This document shows, piece after piece, positions 32,565-40,981 of a DNA stretch of 50,424 nt; position 1 is the first letter of the stretch, and every line of letters begins with the position of its first letter. The notes under the pieces are model-generated. The model was not told the DNA's origin. It made no database searches and saw only the letters and a list, made by a program, of their open reading frames with translations. Where the stretch lies: NCBI GenBank assembly GCA_964560875.1, contig CAZLMW010000057.1, forward strand, positions 1-50,424, given 5' to 3'. Position numbers and translations under genes: made by a program. This stretch comes from CAZLMW01 sp964560875. GTDB lineage: Bacteria; Myxococcota_A; UBA9042.

Positions 32565-35408
32565 ATGAAAAATTCCGCAGTTACTTGTCCGCGTCGCAAG
32601 CACCTCGTTGTGTCCGTGGGGATGCTCTGCAGCGCGGTGATCCTGCTTTCTGGCGGCTGCACGCCGGAGGGTAAGAAGGCCCTGGCTGAGCTGCTCAACG
32701 TCGCCAAGGACGGCAAGGTCAATGTCCAGGTCGTCATCCCGGCCAACGCCGGCACCGGGCTGCAACACGCCGCGGAAGACCTGAGCGAGGCGTTCGCCAA
32801 GATCACCGGAGCCACCGCGTCGAGCGTTATCAAGGGCGCGGTGTCGAACGCCAAGACCGACCACGTCATCGTCGTGACGCCCAACGAGAGCAACGCCGCC
32901 AAGACCGGAGAGCAAGGCCATTTCATCGAGTACAAGTGGCTCGAGGGCGACAGCAAAGCTGGGTTGCACGTCACGGCCGCCAACGAAGCCGCCGGCATGT
33001 GGGGCCTGTACCGCATCGCGTGGGACATCGGCGCCCGCTACATCCATCCCGAAGAGTCCTTTTTCCCAAGCAACCCGACGCTGAAACTGCCCCTCTACCC
33101 CGGCGCGAAGGTCGAAAAGCCGCGATTTTCCGTCCGCGGCTTGCACGAGCACACCCAGCACCCAACGCCGGCGTCGGACTTCTTGTTGCGCCAAGACGAT
33201 CCCAAGTTCCGCAAGATGGCGTCGCGCTACGTCCGCTGGCTCGCCCGAAACCGCCAAAACACGTTCACGTTTCACATGCTCAAGACAGTGCCGCTGGCCA
33301 AGTGGGTGCCGTACTACAAGGGAATCGTCGACGAGGCGCGCGACCACGGGATCGAGGCGGGCTTTGTCGTCTCGTTCGCCGATCAGCAGCAAAACAACTT
33401 CAAGCTCATCCTCGAAAGCCGCAAGGACGGCGGCGGCAACGTGCTCGCGGACGACAAGCAGATTCGCATCGGGCTCGACGAGGTGCTCAAGACGGGCGTG
33501 CGCCGCATCACATTCCAGATCGGCACGAGCGAGTTCACCAAACCCGAAGACGCGCGGGTGATGAAGTGGCTGGACGTCGCGGTCGACCACCTCGGCAGCC
33601 AGAAGCCGCCGGTCAAACCCTACGCCTGGATTCATACGACGTGTTCACTGCACGACGACAAGGGCGGCTACTTCTATCACCTGCCGCTCAAGGCCAAGAA
33701 GGAGCTCGGCGCATGGGTGCACACCACGATGTTCTACGACCTCGACCACCCTGCGCCGGTCTACGATTGCAAAGATTTCAGCGCCAAGCAGGACTTCATG
33801 AAGGCTGCGTCGGGGCAGGGCGGCACCAAGCGCGAGCAGGTCTACTTCCCCGAGACCGCGTGGTGGCTCGGTTTTGACAACAACATGCCGCTCGCGCTGC
33901 CGATCACCGGATGGTCGCGCGCGCACGACATCACCAAGGTCCTGCCCAAGTACGACGTCACCGGGCACATCACGTTCACGACCGGGCGGGAATGGGGCTA
34001 TTGGCTGTACGACCATTACGTCATGACGGCCGCGTGGGATGGCGCGGGCTGGCAAGATTACCTCGACGCGATGAAGCACTTCGGGGGCCGGGCAAGCGGG
34101 CCGGGCGGCGACCTGACCGACGTGCTGTACAAGTGGTCGGAGCTACAGGCCAAGCATTACTACGAGGACAACCCGGACATCGTCTTCTACCTCGCCGGCG
34201 AGCTCGCCCAGGACGAGATCGGTGAACAGGCGGGCATTCTCGCGCGAAGACCGAAGCTGGCGTTTCCCAAGGTGTTGAAGATGGACAACAAGGCGTTCGC
34301 TGCGTGGAAGAAGAAGGACTTCGACATGCTGGCGACCATGCACACGGCGTACCAGGCCCTCCTGGGCAGCATCCCGGCGAGCCTCTCGGACGGCACCGCT
34401 CAACAGAAGCGACTCTTCAACGAGATGCGGCGCGGGCTGCAAATCTACGTGCTGCGCATCGAACACACCCAGCTCCTGTACGGCGCAGTCGCAGCCATGC
34501 GGCCGTGGCACAAGGCGGTGCAGTTGTCGCGCCAGGCGTCGCCGGTCGTCGCACCGGATGAGAACATCAAGAACAACGCCAAGAAGACGGCCAAGGCGCT
34601 GATCGAAAAGGCCAACGGGATCACCGCCAAGGTCATGGAGCTCATCGCAGCGCAGGAGAAGGACTACCGCTACCCGGCCGCCATCCTGTCGGAGAAGAAG
34701 CCCAAGACGCTGACCAGCTACCCGTTCGGCTACCTCGAACAGACCCACACCGGCCATTTCTGGCACCGACGCGACAAACAGGCACAGGTGCTTGCCGATA
34801 AGACCTTCGGCGACTTCAAAGAGAGCTGGAAGGACAAACCCAAGCAGCTGTTTTTTACGAACAAAGACAAGACGAAGCTCACCAAACCGGCTCACCCGAC
34901 CGCATCGGGCGTGCTGAGCAACTTCATGCCACGCCTGCTGTGGGGCTTTTCGACCGTGACCAAAGACGGCTCGACCACATTGCGTGTCGGCCAGGACGGC
35001 AACGCAAACAACGTGCCCGACGGCGAAACCGAGCAATCGATCCCGTGCAAAGTGGACGCCAAGGGCGGATCGGGTGGTGCGCTGACATTCACCGGGTTCA
35101 GCAAGTCATTCTCGATCGTGATCGAAGACAGCTCTGGCACGCCGCAGGGGACGCTCTCGATGCTCGACGCGGGTTTTTCCGGGTTGGTGAAGGTCGAAAA
35201 GGGCGAAGTCACCAGCCTCGATGGCGCTTCGGTGGTGGGCAATGTCGGCTCCAAGGCGCTGCTCGACATCCTTTTTGCGGTCGGCGGCATCGACGAGCGG
35301 GGCGCTTCATCGCTGCTCAAGGCGGTGTTCGGAATCAAGCCCGGTCAGCCGCTGCCCAAGCTGCTGCCCTTCGAGTTCGCGTTCGGGTTCGAGCCGGTGA
35401 AGAAGTAG
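32565..35408 (+). CDS. Large lipoprotein with glycosidase-like TIM-barrel architecture
   Basis: 947 aa. Start ATG 32565 with AAAGGGA upstream; lipobox LLSGGC at Cys32. Residues ~50-185 resemble the alpha/beta domain that precedes the barrel in GH20, GH67 and GH84 enzymes: AAEDLSEAFAKITGA, VIVVTPNES, and AAGMWGLYRIAWDIGARYIHP just before EKPRFSVRGLHEH, where such barrels begin. The following ~350 residues (ARNRQNTFTFHML, GFVVSFADQQ, VHTTMFYDL, YFPETAWWLGFD) fit a TIM barrel. The C-terminal ~100 residues are beta-rich. The catalytic acid pair cannot be assigned by eye. An exo-acting polysaccharide enzyme on the outer membrane is likely but not proven. Confidence 0.75.
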   Translation: MKNSAVTCPRRKHLVVSVGMLCSAVILLSGGCTPEGKKALAELLNVAKDGKVNVQVVIPANAGTGLQHAAEDLSEAFAKITGATASSVIKGAVSNAKTDHVIVVTPNESNAAKTGEQGHFIEYKWLEGDSKAGLHVTAANEAAGMWGLYRIAWDIGARYIHPEESFFPSNPTLKLPLYPGAKVEKPRFSVRGLHEHTQHPTPASDFLLRQDDPKFRKMASRYVRWLARNRQNTFTFHMLKTVPLAKWVPYYKGIVDEARDHGIEAGFVVSFADQQQNNFKLILESRKDGGGNVLADDKQIRIGLDEVLKTGVRRITFQIGTSEFTKPEDARVMKWLDVAVDHLGSQKPPVKPYAWIHTTCSLHDDKGGYFYHLPLKAKKELGAWVHTTMFYDLDHPAPVYDCKDFSAKQDFMKAASGQGGTKREQVYFPETAWWLGFDNNMPLALPITGWSRAHDITKVLPKYDVTGHITFTTGREWGYWLYDHYVMTAAWDGAGWQDYLDAMKHFGGRASGPGGDLTDVLYKWSELQAKHYYEDNPDIVFYLAGELAQDEIGEQAGILARRPKLAFPKVLKMDNKAFAAWKKKDFDMLATMHTAYQALLGSIPASLSDGTAQQKRLFNEMRRGLQIYVLRIEHTQLLYGAVAAMRPWHKAVQLSRQASPVVAPDENIKNNAKKTAKALIEKANGITAKVMELIAAQEKDYRYPAAILSEKKPKTLTSYPFGYLEQTHTGHFWHRRDKQAQVLADKTFGDFKESWKDKPKQLFFTNKDKTKLTKPAHPTASGVLSNFMPRLLWGFSTVTKDGSTTLRVGQDGNANNVPDGETEQSIPCKVDAKGGSGGALTFTGFSKSFSIVIEDSSGTPQGTLSMLDAGFSGLVKVEKGEVTSLDGASVVGNVGSKALLDILFAVGGIDERGASSLLKAVFGIKPGQPLPKLLPFEFAFGFEPVKK

Positions 35409-35456
35409 CGGCGCCCGTATCTTGCCCCCGTTACGGCGTTGGCGCACTCTCGGCCC

Positions 35457-36353
35457 ATGTTCGCTCACCTCCAAGCGCTGCGGCCGCACCAATGGGTCAA
35501 GAACGGCTTCGTGTTCGCGGCGCTCGTGTTTTCGAGGCAGCTGACCAACACCGAGATGCTCGTGCGCTCGGTGGTGGTGTTCGCGGCGTTCTGCGCCGTG
35601 GCGAGCGCGATCTACTTGCTCAATGATGTCGCCGATTACGAGCGTGACCGACTGCACCCGCGCAAGAAGAATCGACCGATCGCGTCGGGCGCTGTCAGCA
35701 AGTCCACGGCGCTGATGATGGCGGCGGTGCTCGGCCCGGCCGGGATCGCTGGGGGGCTGTGGCTCAACGAGGCGACCGCGATTGTGCTGGCGTTCTACGT
35801 GGGCATGAACCTGCTTTATTCGACGCGGCTCAAGCACATCGTGCTCATCGACGTGTTCATCATCGCGTTCGGATTCCTATTGCGTGTGACCGTTGGGGCG
35901 ACGGCGATCGAGGTCGGCATCAGCGCGTGGCTGCTCTTGTGCACATTCTTCGTCGCGTTGCTCATCGGTTTCGGCAAGCGCCGCGGCGAGCTAACCCTGC
36001 TTGGGGAAAGCGCCGCGGAACATCGCGGCAACCTCGGCGCCTACAGCATCAGCTTTCTCGACAACGCGATCGCGTCGTTGGCTGGTGTCACGATCATCTG
36101 CTACTCGCTGTACGCCATCGACCCGGCGGTCATCGCGCGCCTGCGCACGGACGGTCTGCTCTTGACGCTGCCGTTTGTCGTCTTCGGCATCTTTCGTTGG
36201 ATCCTCGTGGCCAACACGAGCGACGACGCCGGATCTCCCACCCGTCTGCTGCTGAGCAATCGATCGCTCCAGGCGACGGTCGTTCTCTACGGTCTCGCGG
36301 TGCTGGCGCTCATCTATTTCGAGGTCAATCTGGGCCTTGCGACCCCGCGCTGA
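35457..36353 (+). CDS. UbiA-family prenyltransferase, decaprenyl-phosphate phosphoribosyltransferase-like
   Basis: 298 aa polytopic membrane protein. The first Asp-rich motif is LNDVADYERDRLHPRKKNRP, whose RLHP..K.RP ending is typical of the branch that transfers phosphoribose to a polyprenyl phosphate (Rv3806c-like). The second motif is YSTRLKHIVLIDVFIIAFGF. About eight to nine hydrophobic helices follow, with GFGKRRGEL in a loop. In known bacteria this step feeds arabinose or other lipid-linked sugar donors for the envelope. The companion epimerase genes are not here. The start ATG 35457 is 48 bp after the glycosidase-like lipoprotein, so co-transcription is possible. Confidence 0.87.
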   Translation: MFAHLQALRPHQWVKNGFVFAALVFSRQLTNTEMLVRSVVVFAAFCAVASAIYLLNDVADYERDRLHPRKKNRPIASGAVSKSTALMMAAVLGPAGIAGGLWLNEATAIVLAFYVGMNLLYSTRLKHIVLIDVFIIAFGFLLRVTVGATAIEVGISAWLLLCTFFVALLIGFGKRRGELTLLGESAAEHRGNLGAYSISFLDNAIASLAGVTIICYSLYAIDPAVIARLRTDGLLLTLPFVVFGIFRWILVANTSDDAGSPTRLLLSNRSLQATVVLYGLAVLALIYFEVNLGLATPR

Positions 36354-36411
36354 ACCGATTCAGGCGTCATCCACAAGCGCGACAGCCGCGGGTTTGGTAG
36401 CTTTGCGGGCC

Positions 36412-38496
36412 ATGAAAGCCACGCGTTGCGCGCAAGACCGAAAGCACACCGTTAATAGTTCTCGCGCGCGCGCATGCGTGGGCCTGCTTACACTCAGCCT
36501 TGCAGTGGCCGTCGGCTGTGGTGACAGCGCCGACGGTGGCAGCGGCACAAGCCAGGGCCCACACGACGCGGGCGCGAACGTCGATGGCAATACCTCGTTT
36601 GCGGGCGGCGACGTGGGCGCATCGGGCGGCAGCGGTTCGTCAGGCGCGAGCGGGTCGTCTTCGGGCGGGATCCTCGACGCAGGGACGGCTGGCCAAGACG
36701 CGGGCGAAGACACCGCTGCGGGCGCTTCGAGCTCCGGTGGGTCGACGTCGAGCTCCGGATCGGGTGCCAGTTCGACGTCGAGTTCGGGATCGGGTGCCAG
36801 CTCGACGTCGAGTTCGGGATCGGGTTCGACGTCGAGTTCGGGATCGGGTTCGACGTCGAGTTCGGGATCGGGTTCGGGGTCGGGATCGGGGTCGGGATCG
36901 GGGTCGAGTTCGGGATCCAGCGGCGGGCCGGTCGAAGTTTGCGATGGCAAGGACAACGACGGCGATGGCCAGACGGACGAAGCCGACGCCAAGGGCTGCA
37001 AGGCGCTCTACCAGGACCTGGACAAGGACGGCTGGGGCAACAAGGCCAAGAAGGCATGTCTGTGCAAGCCGAATTCCGAGTTCAACGCGGCGCTCTCCGG
37101 CGATTGTGATGACGGCAACAAGGCGGCGTTCCCCGGCAAGAGCGAGGCGTGCGACGGCGCGGACAACGACTGCAACGGCAAGACCGATGAGCTCTGGGGT
37201 CTCGGCAAGGCATGTGACAGCGGTTCAGGCGCCTGCAAGAAGTTCGGCAAGGTCGTCTGCACAGCGGACGGCACTGGCGCGCAGTGCAGCGTCAAGGCGG
37301 TCAAGGTTGGGACCGAAGCGTGCGACGGCGCCGACAACGACTGCGACGGAAAAACCGACGAGGACTTCACCGGCCTTGGCGACAGCTGCACGGCGGGCAA
37401 GGGCGCGTGCAAGGCCACCGGCGTTTTTGTCTGCGCGCCCCACGCACAGGGCGTCATCTGCAACGCAACTCCCAAGGGCGCCGCGGCTGAAAAATGCGAC
37501 AACGTCGACAACGATTGCGACGGCTCCACCGACGAGAACCTGACCCAGGACTGCACGACCTCGTGTGGCAAAGGCGTGCGGACCTGCAGCAAGGGCGTGT
37601 GGGGCAAGTGCAGCGCCAAGACGCCCCAATGTACCAGTGGGCCCTGCTGCGACGGCTGCAGCTTCCGGTCATCGGCCACCAAGTGCGGCGCCAAGGCCGA
37701 GAAGACCACCTACTCGTGCAGCGGGGTCTGTAGCGGCAAAGTCAGCAAGCTCGAGCATTGGCGGCACTGCAGCGGCACGTCGGCGTCATGCAGCGGCGCG
37801 CTAAAACCGGTGAACAAGGGCGTCGTCAAGACGTGCGGCACCAACCAAAAATGCAGCGCGGGCTCCAACTACAGTTGCTCCACATGCACGGGTGGGTGTT
37901 CGGGCAACGTCTGCAAGACGCAGCCGAAGTACACAATCTGCGTCGATGCGGGCTTCGGAGGCACGGAGGTAGGCCCGTCGCATTTCGGCGTAAAGGGCAA
38001 AGACATCAACCTGTCGTTCGCCAAACACCTGCAAAGCTGGCTCGATAAGGATACGGCCAAGACGTCAGGCGGCGGCAACTGGAAGGTCGTGATGACGCGA
38101 ACGTCCGACAAGACGATGTCGATCGCGCAGCGCGCAGCCATCTGCAACAACGCTGGCTCGCACCGTCATGTCTCGGTGTTCATCAACGCGTTCAGCGGCG
38201 GCAACGCGTACGGCGTATCGACCTACTACTACAAGACGGGCGCGAAGAGCTTCTGTCAGCTCGTCCAGGACCAGGTCGCCAAGGTCTCGGGCCTCAAGAA
38301 CCGCGGGCTGCTCAAGAGCAGCGCCTTTGGAATCCTGAAATCGGTGAAAGCCAACGGGTGTATGACGTTTCCGGGGTTTCTTTCGACTTCGTCGGAGGCG
38401 GTGAAGATCAAGAGTGATTCTTGGCGTCGCAACGCGATGAAGGGGGTGCTCTTTGCTATCCAAAAGAGTTTTGGATACAAGGAATTTGCTCCTTAG
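36412..38496 (+). CDS. MopE-like Cys-rich lipoprotein ending in an inactive N-acetylmuramoyl-L-alanine amidase domain
   Basis: 694 aa. Lipobox AVAVGC at Cys36; start ATG 36412 (an upstream in-frame start at 36337 has no support). Residues 37-175 are a Ser/Gly linker with a simple SSSGSG repeat. Residues ~178-390 hold four MopE-like metal-binding units (CDGKDNDGDGQTDE, CDGADNDCNGKTDE, CDGADNDCDGKTDE, CDNVDNDCDGSTDE). A Cys-rich stretch follows to ~505. Residues ~506-692 have the order and spacing of an Amidase_3 domain, but the zinc ligands and catalytic Glu are replaced: GFGG for GHGG (F515), GKDINL for EKDVNL (G529), SVFIN for SIHAN (F590), TFPGFLS for VExGFLS (F653). It is therefore probably a peptidoglycan-binding pseudoenzyme. 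Confidence 0.85.
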   Translation: MKATRCAQDRKHTVNSSRARACVGLLTLSLAVAVGCGDSADGGSGTSQGPHDAGANVDGNTSFAGGDVGASGGSGSSGASGSSSGGILDAGTAGQDAGEDTAAGASSSGGSTSSSGSGASSTSSSGSGASSTSSSGSGSTSSSGSGSTSSSGSGSGSGSGSGSGSSSGSSGGPVEVCDGKDNDGDGQTDEADAKGCKALYQDLDKDGWGNKAKKACLCKPNSEFNAALSGDCDDGNKAAFPGKSEACDGADNDCNGKTDELWGLGKACDSGSGACKKFGKVVCTADGTGAQCSVKAVKVGTEACDGADNDCDGKTDEDFTGLGDSCTAGKGACKATGVFVCAPHAQGVICNATPKGAAAEKCDNVDNDCDGSTDENLTQDCTTSCGKGVRTCSKGVWGKCSAKTPQCTSGPCCDGCSFRSSATKCGAKAEKTTYSCSGVCSGKVSKLEHWRHCSGTSASCSGALKPVNKGVVKTCGTNQKCSAGSNYSCSTCTGGCSGNVCKTQPKYTICVDAGFGGTEVGPSHFGVKGKDINLSFAKHLQSWLDKDTAKTSGGGNWKVVMTRTSDKTMSIAQRAAICNNAGSHRHVSVFINAFSGGNAYGVSTYYYKTGAKSFCQLVQDQVAKVSGLKNRGLLKSSAFGILKSVKANGCMTFPGFLSTSSEAVKIKSDSWRRNAMKGVLFAIQKSFGYKEFAP

Positions 38497-38534
38497 ATCA
38501 TGAATTCATTGGGAATGCGTCTTGCAGGTGCTTC

Positions 38535-38780
38535 GCACAAGGGGGAAGGAACCAAATAGGAGAGGGCATTTTATGGGGGATCGCCGGTTGGTGATTTCTG
38601 GTCCTTGCGTCTCCTGGTTTGGCGGACTGCCCTCTCCTAAATGTTTCCTTCCCCCTTGGACCCCCATCCTCCTTTTACCTCACCCGCCCGCTGGGTTTTG
38701 TCTGGCGGGTCCGCCTTCGGCGTCCGGCTTCGCTCGTTTGACGGTCATCGCGTCGATGATCGGATCGTCGAGGCTGATTG
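38535..38780 (+). repeat. Left inverted-repeat arm
   Basis: Begins GCACAAGGGGGAAGG and ends GAGGCTGATTG. The outer half is a long hairpin. The inner half includes the GC-rich block around TCCGCCTTCGGCGTCCGGC. Its short open frames (peptide GPPSASGFARL) are not taken as genes. Confidence 0.93.
38538..38658 (+). repeat. Long imperfect hairpin in left arm
   Basis: The 31-bp arms at 38538-38568 and 38628-38658 pair at 28 of 31 positions around a 59-base loop. There is no T-tract, so it is not a typical terminator. Confidence 0.9.
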
Positions 38781-38803
38781 ATGGGTCTGCTGGCCTTCTC
38801 GAC

Positions 38804-39205
38804 CTACCGAACGGGCGCGATGTCAGCGGTCACGTCGGGGTGCGCGAAGTCCTTGCCCTTGAACAACAGCGGCTCGCGGGTCTGCAACGCCAACGCTGCG
38901 GCAAAACAGTCGCCGTAGTTCAAACCCGCGGGGTGCCGCCCTTTCCCCCACCGCTGCCACACGACGAACGCCCACTGCGCAAGCTCGTCGGTCACAGCGA
39001 CGACCTCGACCTCGATCTCGTGCAACAGCAGCTCAAGCTCCCCGACTCGCGGCTCACCGAATCGGACGGCCACCACCATCCGAGCCTCTTGCAGCGTTCC
39101 CGCCGACAACAAGCGGCGTGGGTCACGTTCGATCGCCGCGGACAACGCCGCCGCTTCAGGTTCCATAGCCAGGATGGCGACCAGCGCTGAGGTGTCGATG
39201 ACCAT
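38804..39205 (-). CDS. vapC: VapC-family PIN-domain toxin
   Basis: 133 aa ribonuclease toxin of a type II toxin-antitoxin pair. The PIN acidic residues are intact: D4 in MVIDTSAL, E40 in LQEARMVV, D99 in GLNYGDCFAAALA and D119 in LLFKGKDFAHPDV. VapC toxins cut tRNA or rRNA when not bound by VapB. The start overlaps the vapB stop as TGATG, so it is translationally coupled. It ends 24 bp from the left inverted-repeat arm. Confidence 0.93.
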   Translation of the reverse strand: MVIDTSALVAILAMEPEAAALSAAIERDPRRLLSAGTLQEARMVVAVRFGEPRVGELELLLHEIEVEVVAVTDELAQWAFVVWQRWGKGRHPAGLNYGDCFAAALALQTREPLLFKGKDFAHPDVTADIAPVR

Positions 39206-39462
39206 CAGGTGGACAACCCGTTGTCGTCGTACGTGACTGCGCCAGGCGCTCCGTCGCAGCTCGACCCTTTGTCGAACGCGCTCGCCCGCCGCCCGATCGC
39301 CAGCAGTCTGTCAGCCAAGGGCACCGGCCGATTGCCCCCACGCTCCCTTGCCAGCCGCTCCTCCAACGCGACAACGATGGCCTCCGTGAGCGACTCCCCT
39401 GTCACTTCCGCGAGTTGCCGCGCCAACTTGTCCGCGCGCGGGTTCTTGATGCTGAGTGCCAT
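39205..39462 (-). CDS. vapB: VapB-family antitoxin
   Basis: 85 aa. Start ATG 39462 with GGAG 8 bases upstream. The N-terminal half, MALSIKNPRADKLARQLAEV followed by TGESLTEAIVVALEERL, is the ribbon-helix-helix-type DNA-binding part of the Rv0623-like VapB family. The C-terminal ~40 residues (RLLAIGRRASAFDKG) are expected to wrap the toxin. It probably represses its own promoter together with VapC. Confidence 0.9.
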   Translation of the reverse strand: MALSIKNPRADKLARQLAEVTGESLTEAIVVALEERLARERGGNRPVPLADRLLAIGRRASAFDKGSSCDGAPGAVTYDDNGLST

Positions 39463-39495
39463 GTCATGTTCTCCGGCAGCAGATCCCTCTCCAGC

Positions 39496-39548
39496 CGTAG
39501 GTTACTACGCTGATGGTAGATTCGACCTCTCGTTCTATATTCTATAAT
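39496..39548. promoter_or_regulatory. Divergent promoter and operator region between vapB and the VHL gene
   Basis: AT-rich. The inverted repeat CGTAG-GTTA-CTACG (39496-39509) lies 34-47 bp upstream of vapB, a likely VapBC operator. On the plus strand TTCGAC (39521-39526) and a perfect TATAAT (39543-39548) are 16 bp apart and point toward the gene at 39683. The minus strand also has TATTAT/TATAG boxes here. Confidence 0.5.
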
Positions 39549-39682
39549 AACCCGGCCCGTGATTCCACAGCTCGCCTATCTGAACAGGAGCGTAAACGTC
39601 GGTTTCCCGTCGCGCTGGCGATCCAGAACGGGCGATTGCGGCACGCTGGGTTGTCGCCCTGTCGGCTTGATAGACTCGCCGG

Positions 39683-40419
39683 GTGCTTGCTCCCACGACA
39701 CGCCCGACGACACCGATACTCACGCACGTTGCCGTCGCTTCGTTCGTGGCGGTTGCGAGCTCTTTCGGCGCGGGCTGTTGTGCCAGCGAAGTGCGGTCTG
39801 CAGCCTCGGGTGGTGCGATTGTCGTCGCGCAGCAAGGCCAACGGTACCTCAAGCGCCAGATACACGGGTTTGACGTCTTCATCGCGACCGACGTTGCGGA
39901 GCACGCGACCGTGGGTCCGGCGGCCGAGAAGCTGCTGAGGTCGCAGCTCGCCGACGTTGCCTCGCGGCTGCCCCCGCCGATTGTCCGCTCGCTGCGCCGG
40001 TTTCCAATATGGCTGCAGTGGCACACGCCGGGGGTTCCAGGTGCGACATACGTGGCGAAGATGCGAGGTCACAGCGATGACCGTGGGCACGATGCTGCGG
40101 GTGGACCAGCCGATGCGCGTGCACAAGCGCTCCGCGGGCGGGAAGGTTCCGTCGTCATCGGCAACGCGGCGAACTTTATGTCTTGGAGCGGCCATCAACC
40201 GACACCCGAATCGAGGTCCGGAACCTGACTAACGAGGCGGTGCGCGTGACGTGGCTCACGGCGGGCGGGAAGGCCGTCGACATGGGCAGGATCGCGCCAT
40301 CGGGCACGTACGCGGCGCTGACCACTGTCGGGCACGTTTGGCAACTCATCAAAGACGACGGCGCACCGATCGGCTGGTTTGTAGGCGAGCGCCGGGCCAT
40401 CGTGGTTGTGGTGCGGTAG
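39683..40419 (+). pseudogene. Broken lipoprotein: metallopeptidase-like N-part joined out of frame to a VHL-beta domain
   Basis: Frame 1 (GTG 39683 to TGA 40228) begins with a lipoprotein-like signal (SFGAGC, Cys32). It continues with IHGFDVFIATDVAEH, LLRSQLADVASRLPPPIV and RRFPIWLQWHTPG, ending GNAANFMSWSGHQP. This resembles the N-part of a bacterial family in which a similar NFxxW..QP segment is followed by a zinc-binding HELAHAYH motif. That motif is absent here. Instead, from about 40195, another frame reads RIEVRNLTNEAVRVTWLTAGG, GRIAPSGTYAALTTVGHVW and IGWFVGER, closely like the beta domain of von Hippel-Lindau proteins, to the stop at 40419. The simplest reading is an internal deletion that removed the catalytic core and shifted the frame. 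Confidence 0.65.
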
Positions 40420-40687
40420 AGGTGCCCGACCACTGCTGCGCCTCGCAGCCGCCATTGCCGTCGTTGCCGTGACGGATTGCGCGTGGGAACTCGGAGCGCG
40501 GAAAGTCGCAGACGCGCGTCGGTTGGCCGTTCGCCCGTAGAACCGGTTCTACTGGCCGATCACGGCACAAGGCTATTGATACCAAGCCCCATGGCAAAAA
40601 CGGCTCTGTGAGCCTCTACGAGCCGCGCAGAGGCATATGGCCTCAAAAATGCCCCCCGATCCGCCGCCGAAAACGCGACAAACCCTC
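40420..40687. other. Non-coding stretch inside the island
   Basis: 268 bp between the VHL frame and the right repeat arm. No gene, hairpin or repeat that I can support. Confidence 0.6.
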
Positions 40688-40934
40688 CAATCAGCCTCGA
40701 CGATCCGATGATCGACGCGGTGACCGTCAAACGAGCGAAGCCAGACGCCGAAGGCGGCCCCGCCCAAACAAAACCCAGCGGGCGGGTGAGGTAAAAGGAG
40801 GATGGGGGTCCAAGGGGGAAGGAAACACTTAGGAGAGGGCAGTCCGCCAAATCAGGAGATGCAAGGACCGGAACTCACCAAACGGCGACTCCCATAAAAT
40901 GCCCTCTCCTATTTGGTTCCTTCCCCCTTGTGCC
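40688..40934 (-). repeat. Right inverted-repeat arm
   Basis: Reverse-complement copy of 38535-38780, with about 15 differences and a 1-bp length difference. It ends 47 bp downstream of the vWA lipoprotein stop, so it is also near the 3' end of that gene. Confidence 0.93.
40811..40931 (+). repeat. Long imperfect hairpin in right arm
   Basis: The 31-bp arms at 40811-40841 and 40901-40931 pair at 28 of 31 positions, the same number as in the left arm. Confidence 0.9.
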
Positions 40935-40981
40935 GGCCGTCTGCAAAGACAATCCAATATTGGATTACAGGCTCCCCCCAA

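Larger units (their letters stand above)
38535..40934. mobile_element. 2.4-kb island bounded by ~246-bp inverted repeats
   Basis: Two inverted arms (38535-38780 and 40688-40934), about 93% identical by eye, enclose vapC, vapB, a divergent promoter region and a broken metallopeptidase/VHL gene. No transposase or integrase is inside, and no target-site duplication is evident at the outer edges; a further TTGCAG is shared just outside both arms (near 38523 and 40942). It could be a non-autonomous element, or two independent inserts of one repeat family. Confidence 0.6.

Noticed and set aside
32454..33635. An N-terminal extension of the CBS-like PLP gene running opposite the glycosidase-like gene
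   Set aside because: AGGAG directly precedes ATG 32453, and the opposite strand codes a lipoprotein with a clear lipobox.
38538..38658. Rho-independent terminator after the amidase-like gene
   Set aside because: The loop is about 59 bases and no T-tract follows; the same structure recurs as a repeat unit at 40811-40931.
38535..38780. Small proteins with GPPSASGFARL in both inverted-repeat arms
   Set aside because: They are open frames of a non-coding repeat read from both copies, with no start signals and no fold.
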